Origin: Treponema sp. Marseille-Q4130
GTDB lineage: Bacteria > Spirochaetota > Spirochaetia > Treponematales > Treponemataceae
NCBI RefSeq assembly: GCF_014334325.1
Contig: NZ_JACSET010000003.1
Coordinates: 1-64,000 of the forward strand
DNA: 64,000 nucleotides
Reading direction: 5' to 3'
Positions 23,387 through 32,344 of the stretch are shown piece by piece. Within the stretch, counting starts at the first letter, position 1, and every line of letters starts with the position of its first letter. The position numbers and the translations under genes are program-made. The notes under the pieces are model-generated. The model ran no database searches. It worked only from the letters and a program-made list of their open reading frames with translations, and was not told the origin of the DNA.

Positions 23387-24202
23387 ATGTCGGATTTATT
23401 GAGTGATGCGGAATTTGAAATGTTTCGCAAGGTTATCTATGATGAAAGCGGTATCACATTTTCGGGGACGAACCGTTCCGTTTTAGACAGCCGTATTAGA
23501 GAACTCCTGCGCCAAAAAAAAGTCGATTCGGCAGCAAAATATTATGCGTTGATTTTGCAGGATAAAGAAGAGATGAAAGAGATGCTCGATTCGGTTACGA
23601 CGAATCTGACGCATTTTTTTCGGACGCAGCCGCATTTCGATGCGCTTATCAATTATGTCGTACCGCATCTCATCGATTATAAAAAGCAGCATCATTCCGA
23701 TGTGATCCGCGTGTGGAGTGCAGGCTGTTCTACGGGCGAAGAACCGTATACGATCGCGATGATTTTAAAAACGATTTTGCCGCCGCCGTTTACGTTCAAG
23801 ATCACCGCATCCGACATTTCCCTCAAATCGCTTATGGTCGGAAGACTCGGTTTTTATGCGGACAACCGTGTGGAAGGAGTACCTCCCGACTATCTTGCAA
23901 AATATTTTACGAAGTCGTCGGGCGGCTACCAAGTCAATCGGGACATCATGGACACTATCAATTTCGATTATCACAATCTCAGCCACGATTCCGGAAAACG
24001 CGATTTCGACATCATATTCTGCCGCAATGTCATTATCTATTTCGATGAGGCGGCACAGGCGGCTGTCGTCCAGCGGTTTTGGGACGCGATGGCACCGCAT
24101 TCGTATCTGTTTATCGGGCATTCGGAATCGCTGTTCGGCATGAAAACGAAATTCGAATTTTTAAAAACGGAATGGGCGTGCCTGTATCAAAAGATGGAAT
24201 AA
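23387..24202 (+). CDS. cheR: Chemotaxis protein methyltransferase
   Basis: A 271-residue CheR. It uses SAM to methylate glutamates of methyl-accepting chemotaxis proteins, opposing CheB. N-terminal CheR helical domain (about 5-75, with RIRELLRQKK), then the SAM domain with WSAGCSTGEEPYT (about 109-121), ITASDIS and the FDIIFCRNVIIYF signature (about 205-218). The ATG has no Shine-Dalgarno but sits 7 nt after a TACAAT box, so a leaderless mRNA is likely. cheB follows 37 bp later. Confidence 0.95.
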   Translation: MSDLLSDAEFEMFRKVIYDESGITFSGTNRSVLDSRIRELLRQKKVDSAAKYYALILQDKEEMKEMLDSVTTNLTHFFRTQPHFDALINYVVPHLIDYKKQHHSDVIRVWSAGCSTGEEPYTIAMILKTILPPPFTFKITASDISLKSLMVGRLGFYADNRVEGVPPDYLAKYFTKSSGGYQVNRDIMDTINFDYHNLSHDSGKRDFDIIFCRNVIIYFDEAAQAAVVQRFWDAMAPHSYLFIGHSESLFGMKTKFEFLKTEWACLYQKME

Positions 24203-24239
24203 CGCTGAATAATAAAATACATACGATAGGAAAACGATT

Positions 24240-25424
24240 ATGGACAACATTGAAGTTCTTATTTGTGACGACTCCGCGCTGATGCGCAATTTGGTGACAC
24301 GTATCGTTGAGGGAACCGAAGGCTTGCACGTCGCAGCAACGGCGATGAACGGACAATTCGCTCTCGATAAAATCCCCCTCGTAAAACCGGATGTCATCGT
24401 TCTCGATATAGAAATGCCGGTGATGAACGGCACCGAATTTTTAAAAGAACGCAAAAAGCGCGGCTGGGATATTCCGGTTATCATTTTATCGAGTGTCGCG
24501 ACGGAGGGAGCGGCGGTCACGATGGAATGCCTTGAACTCGGCGCAAGTGATTTTATCACAAAGCCCGGCGGTTCGATTTCGACGGATTTGACGGAGGTGT
24601 CGGAACACCTTGTCGAGCTGCTCGCTTCTTACGGCTATGCATATGCCCATGCGCACGGGAAAAAGACACACGATCCCGATTATTTTTCACACCAGTTGAA
24701 GATGCGCGACGCCGAGCGCTTTGTCGCCGAAAAGAAAGGCATCGCTCCGGCAAAAAATCCCGCGATCGCACCGACGCTGTGGAACCAAAATGCTGAAAAA
24801 AACAAGGAACCCGCCGTCGTTACACCGATCCGCGAAGGCGGCCGTATCGAAGTCGTTGCCATCGGAATTTCCACCGGCGGTCCGAACGCGCTCCGCGACG
24901 TTTTTAAAGACATCGACGTACGCTTTCCGCTGCCGATCCTCGTCGTCCAGCACATGCCGGCGGGCTTTACCGCGGAGTTTGCAAACAGCCTCGACCGCAT
25001 CTGTCCGCTCGACGTTACGGAAGCGAAGGACGGAGAAGCCATCGTACCCGCGCACATTTACATCGCCCCGGGCAATTACCATATCTATGTCGTACGGCAG
25101 GGTGCCGGTCTTGTTATCAAGCTTTCTCAGGATCCGCCCCGTAACGGACATCGTCCTTCGGCGGATTACCTCTTCGAATCGGTCGCAAAGATTTATCAAA
25201 ATCATGCGCTCGGTGTCATCATGACCGGCATGGGAAGGGACGGAGCGGCTCAGCTTGCGGAGATGCGAAAGCAGGGGGCGTGGACGCTCGGACAGGACGA
25301 AGAGTCGTCGATCGTCTACGGTATGCCGAAAGTCGCATGGGAATTGGGCGGCGTTCAGGAACAGGTGCCTCTCGACCGCATGGCGGCGAAGATAAACGAA
25401 CTCGTTCGCGATCACTCGAAGTAA
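24240..25424 (+). CDS. cheB: Chemotaxis response regulator protein-glutamate methylesterase
   Basis: A 394-residue CheB. Receiver domain (1-125) with phospho-acceptor D56 in LDIEMP and acid pocket D10/D11. A linker of about 85 residues, longer than usual, leads to the methylesterase domain with the catalytic triad S211 (GISTGGP), H238 (QHMP) and D334 (TGMGRDG). It removes receptor methyl groups in adaptation. AGGA lies upstream of ATG 24240. The transcript probably ends in, or runs through, the hairpin at 25471. Confidence 0.96.
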   Translation: MDNIEVLICDDSALMRNLVTRIVEGTEGLHVAATAMNGQFALDKIPLVKPDVIVLDIEMPVMNGTEFLKERKKRGWDIPVIILSSVATEGAAVTMECLELGASDFITKPGGSISTDLTEVSEHLVELLASYGYAYAHAHGKKTHDPDYFSHQLKMRDAERFVAEKKGIAPAKNPAIAPTLWNQNAEKNKEPAVVTPIREGGRIEVVAIGISTGGPNALRDVFKDIDVRFPLPILVVQHMPAGFTAEFANSLDRICPLDVTEAKDGEAIVPAHIYIAPGNYHIYVVRQGAGLVIKLSQDPPRNGHRPSADYLFESVAKIYQNHALGVIMTGMGRDGAAQLAEMRKQGAWTLGQDEESSIVYGMPKVAWELGGVQEQVPLDRMAAKINELVRDHSK

Positions 25425-25470
25425 AAAAGAAGCGGTAAATTTTTCTTTCACGAAAAACTCCGAAAACGTA

Positions 25471-25507
25471 AAACCTCCGCGATATATATAGCGGAGGTTT
25501 TTATGGT
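25471..25507 (+). promoter_or_regulatory. Perfect hairpin: cheB terminator and/or RBS sequester for the Rpn gene
   Basis: AAACCTCCGC (25471-25480) and GCGGAGGTTT (25491-25500) are perfect complements around a 10-base A/T loop, followed by TT and the ATG at 25503. The 3' arm contains GGAGG, the ribosome site of the next gene. Read-through RNA from cheB would fold and block translation; a transcript starting in the loop or later would not. The T-run also fits termination. Confidence 0.7.
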
Positions 25508-26369
25508 AAAACATAATCGCCGTTATAAAGATTCGGTCTTCGTCGATTTCTTCGGTGAAGACAAAAACGCAAAAGAAAACTTTTTATCTCTGTATAACGC
25601 ACTGCACGGTACACACCTCGACTGTTCTGCGGAGCTCAAACGGTTGCGCTTGGAGCAAGTGATGTACATGACCTTCTACAACGATGTCGCCCGTCTCGTC
25701 GATGATAAAATTATCATCTTAGTCGAACACCAATCAACGATAAATCGAAATATGCCTCTTCGCTGTCTGCAGTACGTTGTACGTTTGTATGAACAAATCC
25801 AAGACCCTCGTGCAAAGTATTACCGAACATTACAAAAGATTCCGACACCCGAATTCTACGTGTTCTACAACGGCAAAGAAGAGTATTCTGAAAATGTAAC
25901 GCTTCGGCTCTCCGACGCCTTTATGACAGCCCCCGTAAGACCGAATCTCGAACTTATTGTCAGCGTGATGAATATCAATTATAATAAAAGCAGCCGATTG
26001 CTGGACGCTTGTAAACCGCTAAAAGAGTACACTCTGTTCATTGACGCCGTGCGCAGGCACACGAAGCTCGATCCCGAAAACGGGTTTAAGAATGCCGTCA
26101 AAAAGTGCATACAAAACGATATATTGCGCGAATATTTGCAAAGGAAAAGCAGGGAGGTAATAAACATGTTATTGAGCGAATATGATTACGATGTCGATAT
26201 TGCCGTGCAGCGGGAAGAAGAACGGGCACTTGCGCTGCAGGAAGGCGAAGCGAGAGGTTCACATCAAAAGGCGCTCGAAGATGCGCAGAACTTCAAGCGG
26301 CTCGGTGTTTCCATAAGCATTATCACCGAAGCCACCGGCCTCACAAAAGAGGAAGTCGAAAAGCTGTAA
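25503..26369 (+). CDS. Rpn family recombination-promoting nuclease / PD-(D/E)XK transposase-like protein
   Basis: A 288-residue member of the same broad family as the protein at 370. It starts RYKDSVFVDFFGED, then has the core DVARLVDDKIIILVEHQ with D61 and E75-x-Q77, then YEQIQDP and NGKEEY, and ends in a helical tail finishing EEVEKL. Likely a DNase that promotes recombination (family knowledge). The GGAGG before ATG 25503 lies within a hairpin arm, suggesting silencing unless expressed from its own start site. The two copies here share the fold, not close sequence. Confidence 0.8.
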   Translation: MVKHNRRYKDSVFVDFFGEDKNAKENFLSLYNALHGTHLDCSAELKRLRLEQVMYMTFYNDVARLVDDKIIILVEHQSTINRNMPLRCLQYVVRLYEQIQDPRAKYYRTLQKIPTPEFYVFYNGKEEYSENVTLRLSDAFMTAPVRPNLELIVSVMNINYNKSSRLLDACKPLKEYTLFIDAVRRHTKLDPENGFKNAVKKCIQNDILREYLQRKSREVINMLLSEYDYDVDIAVQREEERALALQEGEARGSHQKALEDAQNFKRLGVSISIITEATGLTKEEVEKL

Positions 26370-26400
26370 ATCGACACGCAGGCGGGGGTATATTCCGCAT

Positions 26401-26424
26401 AGGCAGGGGACTTTTGCCCTGCTT
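26401..26424. terminator. Hairpin between convergent genes
   Basis: GCAGGG and CCCTGC pair around GACTTTTG between the Rpn gene and the convergent RseC-like gene, touching the latter's stop. There is no T-run, so termination strength is uncertain. Confidence 0.4.
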
Positions 26425-26839
26425 ATCGATATACGTCCGCGATATCGAGTTTTTCGGGATTCCGCTTTTTTTTCGCAACGAGCATGACGGCACCCCCGGC
26501 GGCAAAGAAGAAAACCAGCACGCACAGCGCACGCAACTGTTCAGTCACCGTTACATTGAAGACGGCTCCGATGGGAGATGCGGCAAAAAATCCTAAAACG
26601 GCGGCGAGCACGGGAAGAACGAGCGAAAAAAAGCTTTGCCGCGCTTCGTCTTTTGCGGATAACGCGATGCGCACTTTTTGACCGGGCTTTACGTCGAAGC
26701 GTTTGGTATTTGCTACGGTAATGTGCAGCGCGCACGATTTACAGTTTGCGTGGCAGGTTGCGCACGCGCTGCCGTTTTCCGCAGGCGTTACGGTAACGGT
26801 ATTCGAATCGGCTGAAGTGACGATGTACTGTGTATTCAT
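26423..26839 (-). CDS. RseC/MucC-like SoxR-reducing family membrane protein
   Basis: A 138-residue protein. An N-terminal cysteine cluster C26xxC29xxxC33xxC36 is followed by two membrane spans (about 67-86 and 94-114), the layout of RseC family proteins linked to Rnf electron transport. I chose ATG 26839 because it overlaps the upstream stop as ATGA and has GGAG 7 nt before; a longer reading from 26884 lies inside the TPR gene. Role inferred as membrane redox or Rnf accessory. Confidence 0.75.
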   Translation of the reverse strand: MNTQYIVTSADSNTVTVTPAENGSACATCHANCKSCALHITVANTKRFDVKPGQKVRIALSAKDEARQSFFSLVLPVLAAVLGFFAASPIGAVFNVTVTEQLRALCVLVFFFAAGGAVMLVAKKKRNPEKLDIADVYR

Positions 26840-27372
26840 TTCGGCGCTCCGTGTTTTTCGATCTCTTTCATCCGCCTCGAACATTCCCGTTCGCCTTTTT
26901 CGTTTCCGAGTTCTTTATACGTGTCGCGGAGATTGAAAAGCGCGTCGTAATAATAGGGATTAAGCGAGACCGCGTGTTCGAACGAATCGCAGGCTGCAGT
27001 AAGCATTTGCCGGTTGAAGTAGATGACGCCGAGCGTGTTCCAAAGGTGCGGATTTTCCGGATTATACGCAAGCCCCTCTTCGCAATAATAGAGCGCAGCG
27101 GCAAAATCGCCGAGTCCGAAACACACAAGCGAAAGCGCTTCGACAATCTCTTCGTCGGTGCAGTTTTGCGCATAAGCTTTTGTGAGCGCACCGCGCGAAT
27201 ATATCAAATTGCCCGCATCGCGGTAGGTAATACCGAGATTGAACCACAAAAGCGAATTGTCGTTTTCTATCGTAAGGGCGCGGACAAAGCATGCGATCGC
27301 TTCGGTGTAGTCTCCGTGCGAAGCGAGGATGATCGCCTGATTGTTGAGCTTTTCCGCCGTTTCATTAAGCAT
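26836..27372 (-). CDS. Tetratricopeptide repeat protein
   Basis: A 178-residue cytoplasmic TPR protein with about four 34-residue repeats, for example GDYTEAIACFVRALTIENDN, NLGITYRDAGN and NTLGVIYFNRQMLTAACDSF. TPRs mediate protein-protein contacts; the partner is unknown. ATG 27372 has GGGAG 7 nt upstream and overlaps the end of the polyprenyl synthetase gene by 8 bp. Its own stop overlaps the RseC-like gene. Confidence 0.85.
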   Translation of the reverse strand: MLNETAEKLNNQAIILASHGDYTEAIACFVRALTIENDNSLLWFNLGITYRDAGNLIYSRGALTKAYAQNCTDEEIVEALSLVCFGLGDFAAALYYCEEGLAYNPENPHLWNTLGVIYFNRQMLTAACDSFEHAVSLNPYYYDALFNLRDTYKELGNEKGERECSRRMKEIEKHGAPK

Positions 27373-28468
27373 GCACTTTCTCCCGTACATAATCCGCTTC
27401 CTGTTTTGTTATCATTGAAGCGAATAAATCGATGATCAGCTGCGGCGTTTCGGCTTCGCTCGATGCGCCGTAAAGCGCGGCAAGTTCGGCGCTCTTTTCT
27501 CGAACAAGAGTTTTTCCTTTTTCAAACGCTTTTTCGACGGCGCCGCTTTGCTCGAAAAGAGAAATGCACGCTTCAACTGCCGGCGAATCGATGCCGCCGT
27601 CGTGTGCTTCGGCAAAAAATCGTGCGATGCGCGCTTTGTCTTCGGGGTGCGCTTCTATGTGCAGCAGCACCGGCAGACTTTTTTTTCCTTCGACGATGTC
27701 GTCCCCCCGCTTTTTACCCGGGTTCCCCGTCGTGAGATTTTGCACATCGTCGAGTATTTGAAAGGCCTCTCCGATTTCGGCGGCCGTCTTTCCGGCGCGC
27801 TCGATCTCTTCGTCCGTGCCGCCGCCTGCAAGCGTACCGATTTTCGCCGCGAGAGACGCGAGCGTTCCGGTTTTGTTTTGCACCATCGCCGAATACTCTT
27901 CGATCGACGGAAAGAGCTCCCGATTTTTGTGCCACAGAATATCCGCTGCCTGCCCGAGGTGGAGGCGGCGTACTTCGTTCGCATAAAGCGCGTAGAGTTG
28001 CGCCTTTACTTCGGGAGAAGCGGCAAGGCGATCGATCGACACGCTCGCTTCGAAATAAAGCCAGGATGCCGCATTGAGTGCAGCATCGACACCGTATGTG
28101 ATGTGAGCCGCAGGTTTTCCGCGCCGCGTATCGGACGAGTCTTCGATATCGTCGTGGATGAGACTCGCCGTATGCACGAATTCGACAAGCGGCGCAAGCG
28201 AATACGTTTCGTCTTCGGTGAGAATAGCGCGGCTGCCGTAAAAAGCGCGCGCGTTTTCGGCGCACAGCACGAGCAAAAGCGGCCGCCAGCGTTTTCCTCC
28301 GAGCTTGATGAGGCTTTTGCACGGCTCAGTGAGGCAGGTGATATGTGTGTCCCGTACATCATTTGAAAGCGCACCGAAAGAAACAAGCTTCCACGCCGCA
28401 TCCGATGCGAGCGCGTTTTCGAGAAAGGTTTCGATCCGTGCAAGACGTGAAGAAAATACGCTGTCCAT
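27365..28468 (-). CDS. Polyprenyl synthetase family protein
   Basis: A 367-residue all-helical trans-prenyltransferase making polyprenyl diphosphates from IPP. The first Asp-rich motif is HDDIED (DDxxD at 106-110); the second reads DDVQN (240-244), with Asn for the last Asp. KLGGKRWRP near 56 binds IPP. Whether it is a geranylgeranyl, hexaprenyl or longer synthase cannot be told. I use ATG 28468: a TTGATT-17 bp-TATATT promoter ends 7 nt before it, so the mRNA would be leaderless; the upstream in-frame ATG lies before this promoter. Confidence 0.85.
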   Translation of the reverse strand: MDSVFSSRLARIETFLENALASDAAWKLVSFGALSNDVRDTHITCLTEPCKSLIKLGGKRWRPLLLVLCAENARAFYGSRAILTEDETYSLAPLVEFVHTASLIHDDIEDSSDTRRGKPAAHITYGVDAALNAASWLYFEASVSIDRLAASPEVKAQLYALYANEVRRLHLGQAADILWHKNRELFPSIEEYSAMVQNKTGTLASLAAKIGTLAGGGTDEEIERAGKTAAEIGEAFQILDDVQNLTTGNPGKKRGDDIVEGKKSLPVLLHIEAHPEDKARIARFFAEAHDGGIDSPAVEACISLFEQSGAVEKAFEKGKTLVREKSAELAALYGASSEAETPQLIIDLFASMITKQEADYVREKVHA

Positions 28469-28475
28469 ATTATAT

Positions 28476-28504
28476 AATATACAATTATACCGCCGCAAAA
28501 TCAA
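28476..28504 (-). promoter_or_regulatory. Promoter of the polyprenyl synthetase operon (leaderless geometry)
   Basis: On the minus strand TTGATT (28504-28499), a 17-bp spacer, TATATT (28481-28476), 7 nt, ATG at 28468. The tlpA promoter has the same hexamers and spacing. Confidence 0.6.
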
Positions 28505-28519
28505 TTCGTCTTTATAAAC

Positions 28520-28575
28520 AAAAAACCGAAACCGCGCCGATGCACGAATCGTGCCGACCGTCGATTTCGGTTTTA
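28520..28575 (-). terminator. Terminator of the second flavocytochrome gene
   Basis: On the minus strand AAAACCGAAA pairs with TTTCGGTTTT across an inner GC helix (GCACGATTCGTGC), ending in a T-rich run. Confidence 0.75.
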
Positions 28576-28665
28576 TTAATTTTCGCATCGGCAGGCGCGC
28601 AAACGGAGGAACACCCGCCGCACGCCTTTTACCGAGCGATGTTTTAAATCGCGATATACTCGCGT

Positions 28666-30408
28666 TTATTTTTTAATATAATCGCAGGCCGCGTCTCCGG
28701 CGATTTTGCCGAACACTTCGATATCCGCGACCGCGTTGCCGCCCAAACGGTTCGCACCGTGAACGCCGCCGGTCACTTCTCCCGCCGCAAAGAGGCCGGG
28801 AATCACATTTCCTTTCGTGTTGAGCACTTCCGTCTTCGTATCGATTTTGATGCCGCCCATCGTGTGGTGTACGGCAGGTCCGATTTCGATCGCGTAGTAC
28901 GGTCCCTTCGTCAGATCGCGCTCCAAGCCGTTCGGGTTGCGGTTGAAGTCGGCGTCTTTTTTGTTGTGCACATAATCGGCATAGGTTTTCAGCGTCTTTT
29001 CAAATTCGGCCGCAGGTATGCCGAGCTTTTGCGCAAGTTCCGCGGGCGTTGCGGCTTCGGTCAGCAAACCTTTTTTCGCATAACCTTCGATCGCTTTCAG
29101 AGAAGCGCGCACATCCTGATCGAAGACGAGGAAAGCCGTTTTGTTCGGCTCTTTTAAAATCGCGGCTGACACGACATCGCGCGTTTCCATTTCGTTGATA
29201 AAGCGTTTGCCCGTTCGGCTTACGAGGATCGCACCGTTGCCGCGCACCGCTTCCGTGATCATGATACCCTTGCCGGGGACGACCGTCGGATGCGTTTGAA
29301 TCTGCTCCATCTGCGTAAGAGCACCGTCGAATTTTTTAATCCATTCGAACGCATCGCCCGTTGCACCCGGATGATTCGTCGTACCGAATCCCGCAAGCTT
29401 CGGATTATATTTTACGACCATGTCGGAATTCGCACCGAAACCGCCGGTCGCGATGATGATCGCTTTCGCTTTGATTTTATAATCGCCGTTCGGAGACGTA
29501 ACGGTAACACCTGCGGGTTTTCCGTTTTCCGCAAAGATGTCGGTCACTTTATTGTTGAGGCGGACATCCGCGCCCTGTTTTTGCGCAGCTGCATATAAAA
29601 GCGGAACGAGGTGAGCGCCGATCGCAGCTCCTCCCTGCGGACGGTGAATACGCTTGTTCGTCGCGCCGCCGAAAAGACCGACGTCGCTCAGATCCGCACC
29701 GACGATATCCGACTGCAGCCACTCTACGATCGCAGCCGAGTTGTCGACGAGCGTATGGACGAGCGCGGGGTCGTTGAGATTTTTTCCGCCCTTCATCGTA
29801 TCTTCGAAAAACTGCTCTTTCGAATCTTTAATGCCGAGCTTCTCCTGCTCTTTCGTATATGCGGCGTTCAAACCGCCGGTCGCGCTGTTCGTATTGCCGC
29901 CGACGATACCCATCTTTTCAAGGACGATAACTTTCGCGCCGCGGTTCGCAGCTTCCGTTGCCGCCGTAAGACCCGCGCCGCCTGCACCGATAACGACGAT
30001 ATCGCACGACGTATCCGTCGCTTTTGCCGCAGCCGTCGTTTCTCCCTTCGACGCTTTGACCGCAGCCTGCAGCGCCGCCATCGTCGCGTTCGACGTGATC
30101 GTCGCACCCGACATGGTATCGAGTCCTTCGACCGACTGCTTTGCAACCGCCTGATCGATGACGAACTGTTCCGCAGGCTGTGCAAAACCGGTTTCCGATT
30201 CTTTCGTCACCTTTGCGCCGGTGATTTTGCCGCCCTTTACGGACAGGATCAATTCGATCGGTCCGTTGCGTCCTTCACCTTTTCCCGGCCATTCGCCGTC
30301 GACAAATTTTCCCTTTGATTTGCCTTTGGCACTCATCGCGATCGCCGCCGTCGCAGCAATGACAAACATACCGATCGCAATGCCGATAGCTTTTTTAGAT
30401 TTCATATA
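28666..30408 (-). CDS. Flavocytochrome c-like FAD reductase with FMN-binding domain
   Basis: A 580-residue paralogue of the protein at 8200. Signal-anchor (about 5-24), FMN-binding domain with the canonical covalent-attachment motif DTMSGAT (D96-T102), then FAD-binding IGAGGAG (139-145). Active-site matches to fumarate reductases are ETRDVVS, HHTMGG and GANRLGG. It probably reduces an enoate such as fumarate or urocanate outside the inner membrane. Unlike the first paralogue it lacks a lipobox Cys and keeps a normal SGAT, so the two may use different electron routes. AGGAG is 5 nt before ATG 30408. Confidence 0.9.
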   Translation of the reverse strand, partial: YMKSKKAIGIAIGMFVIAATAAIAMSAKGKSKGKFVDGEWPGKGEGRNGPIELILSVKGGKITGAKVTKESETGFAQPAEQFVIDQAVAKQSVEGLDTMSGATITSNATMAALQAAVKASKGETTAAAKATDTSCDIVVIGAGGAGLTAATEAANRGAKVIVLEKMGIVGGNTNSATGGLNAAYTKEQEKLGIKDSKEQFFEDTMKGGKNLNDPALVHTLVDNSAAIVEWLQSDIVGADLSDVGLFGGATNKRIHRPQGGAAIGAHLVPLLYAAAQKQGADVRLNNKVTDIFAENGKPAGVTVTSPNGDYKIKAKAIIIATGGFGANSDMVVKYNPKLAGFGTTNHPGATGDAFEWIKKFDGALTQMEQIQTHPTVVPGKGIMITEAVRGNGAILVSRTGKRFINEMETRDVVSAAILKEPNKTAFLVFDQDVRASLKAIEGYAKKGLLTEAATPAELAQKLGIPAAEFEKTLKTYADYVHNKKDADFNRNPNGLERDLTKGPYYAIEIGPAVHHTMGGIKIDTKTEVLNTKGNVIPGLFAAGEVTGGVHGANRLGGNAVADIEVFGKIAGDAACDYIKK

Positions 30409-30982
30409 CGCTCCTCTTGCGCATGTGCGCATAATTATAGATCCGGCTTTTCAATTAATAAGAATATAACAAATTTTCATACACAGTGCAATATTCAAAA
30501 AATCGGTCGTAAAAGGGAGGTCGTAAAGCGATATCGGAAAAACAGTCTTTCGGGCGTGCCCCTCGCTCCGCTCGGGTCGGGCTTTCCGGCGTTCCGCTGC
30601 CGCTCCATTCCTCTTCTCGCGTACCGCTCGATTCGGAACGGCTCCGCCGCGCCTCCAATCCCTCACGCAAGAAGCGCACGCGATTCCTTATAAATGTAGA
30701 GAAGGAGTGTCTTCGTACCGTTGAATTGATCAACTTTGTAAACCTCCTAAATCGACAAATACTTTTCCCCATAGTTTTCATATATTTAAAACCCGCCATC
30801 ATTTTCTCAAAAAAATATTTTTAAATCCGCGTAAAAAATGCATTTGCACGCGATATATAGACTGAACGATATGCTTTTCGAATTTGCACGGTGAGGATAT
30901 CTTCGAATTGCAAAGCCGTGCGACCAGTACGCGGGACGCGCCGTATCGGGCGAAACGCGGGGCATTTCGGTTGAGGTGCAGT
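30409..30982. other. Divergent intergenic region with an inverted family B repeat
   Basis: About 570 bp between the divergent flavocytochrome gene and the large operon. It holds the family B repeat, an AGGAGGTTTACAAAG ribosome-site-like stretch on the minus strand with no sustained gene after it (about 30745-30760), and AT-rich sequence at 30790-30880 that is the likely promoter area of the large operon. A possible TTGCAC...CGATAT pair at 30844-30872 is weak. Confidence 0.5.
30518..30682 (-). repeat. Family B dispersed repeat (inverted copy)
   Basis: The reverse complement shows the same ordered blocks as 7775-7940: AGGGATTGGAGG, GCGGAGCCGTTCC, GGAATGGAGCG and CCGGAAAGCCCG. Divergence is substantial, suggesting old copies. 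Confidence 0.6.
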
Positions 30983-32338
30983 ATGAAAAAATTAATAATC
31001 TTTTTGCCGTTTTTTGCAGCGCTTGTAAGCGGTTGTCCGGCAAAAAAAATCGACGTTTATGCGGCGATTAAAAATTCCGGTTTGGCGGGAAGCGCGCTGT
31101 ATGAAAAACTCGTCGCGTTTGAAAAAGAGCATCCCGAACACTTCGAGTCGAAGCTCGATTTGGGCTCGTATTGCTTTGTGTCCGAAAACTACGGAGAGGC
31201 ATGGAAATATTTATTAAAAGCGGAATCGCTGCTTGCGTCCGTAAAGGGCGTTTCGGCGCAGCACAAAGCGCTGCTGTGCGCACTGCTTTCGGGCTTGTAT
31301 GCAGCTGACGGCGACGAAGAGCGCGCAGCGGATTATGCGAAAAAAGCCTACGAAACGCCCGAGTGCGGTGCGGAATACGGATATCTGTATGCAAAGATAC
31401 GGCTTTTGCGGGACGACAAAAGCGAAGCGCTCGCCCTCTTCGATAAAACTTACGCGCTCTATCCCGAACGTATTGCAGCTGACGAACTGCGCGCGTACAT
31501 GTATCTCCTCGCCGATGCGGGACAGTTTCAAAAATGCAGCGGATTGCTCGAACCTTATTTTGAAACCGGCGGATTTTTTCCGGGGTTCGGCGTATTCGCG
31601 TCGGGCGTGTATGAAAAAATCGGCGATACCGAAAAAGCGGTGTTGTGCGCTTTTCTCGATTACGAATACGCGGCCGGCGGCAAAGAAAAAGACGATGCGT
31701 TTTTAACAAATCTGCAATCGGTTGAAGCTCTGCTTCCCGAAGGCGGCGATTCTGCGGCTTTGGAAAGCATCAGAGCTTTATTCGATATGAAGCGTGAAGT
31801 GCCGGAGACTTCTTCATTTTTCGTTTCCGACTATATTCGGCTCAAAGCGAAACTGCTTCGCGGCGATATTTCGTCCGGCGATCTTTCATCTCTTTTGCAG
31901 CTCGAAAAATATTTTTCACGCTTTCCTTCGTACTATTGGTCGGTGTGGCTTGCCGTCCGCGCGCTACAGCGGGACGGATTAAACGATTGGATCCCCGTAC
32001 TCGAAAAGACCATCGCGCTCGCTCCTTCGTCTTCTTACGCATCGCGCGCAAAAATCGAGTTGGCGTCCTGCATCGGTTTACCGGCAAGTGCCGCCGAAAG
32101 CGTGCTTGTTCCGACGGAAGTGAAAGCCGCGATCGACGGCTTTATGTCGAGCGGAGACGATGAAAAACTTTCGCCGCTCTACGCCTTGTTAAATCTTCCC
32201 GACTGCGCATACGTGTATGCAGGCGTAGACATGGCAAAGCGTTCGGCCGAAGATCCGATCGTCCGCGCCGCATTTACGAAAAAAAAGCTTCGGGCTGCCG
32301 GAAGATTACAGGACCGGCTCGCATTTATTTTATCGTGA
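30983..32338 (+). CDS. TPR-repeat lipoprotein
   Basis: A 451-residue lipoprotein with lipobox VSGC (Cys18), then helical repeats of the TPR/SEL type, for example AWKYLLKAESLLAS, ERAADYAKKAYETPE and SEALALFDKTYALYPERI. Probably periplasmic. GAGG lies 6 nt before ATG 30983, which supplies the signal peptide; the frame extends 33 codons upstream without one. First gene of the long operon, so it may be an assembly or scaffold factor for the export system (inference). Confidence 0.75.
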   Translation: MKKLIIFLPFFAALVSGCPAKKIDVYAAIKNSGLAGSALYEKLVAFEKEHPEHFESKLDLGSYCFVSENYGEAWKYLLKAESLLASVKGVSAQHKALLCALLSGLYAADGDEERAADYAKKAYETPECGAEYGYLYAKIRLLRDDKSEALALFDKTYALYPERIAADELRAYMYLLADAGQFQKCSGLLEPYFETGGFFPGFGVFASGVYEKIGDTEKAVLCAFLDYEYAAGGKEKDDAFLTNLQSVEALLPEGGDSAALESIRALFDMKREVPETSSFFVSDYIRLKAKLLRGDISSGDLSSLLQLEKYFSRFPSYYWSVWLAVRALQRDGLNDWIPVLEKTIALAPSSSYASRAKIELASCIGLPASAAESVLVPTEVKAAIDGFMSSGDDEKLSPLYALLNLPDCAYVYAGVDMAKRSAEDPIVRAAFTKKKLRAAGRLQDRLAFILS

Positions 32339-32344
32339 GGCACT

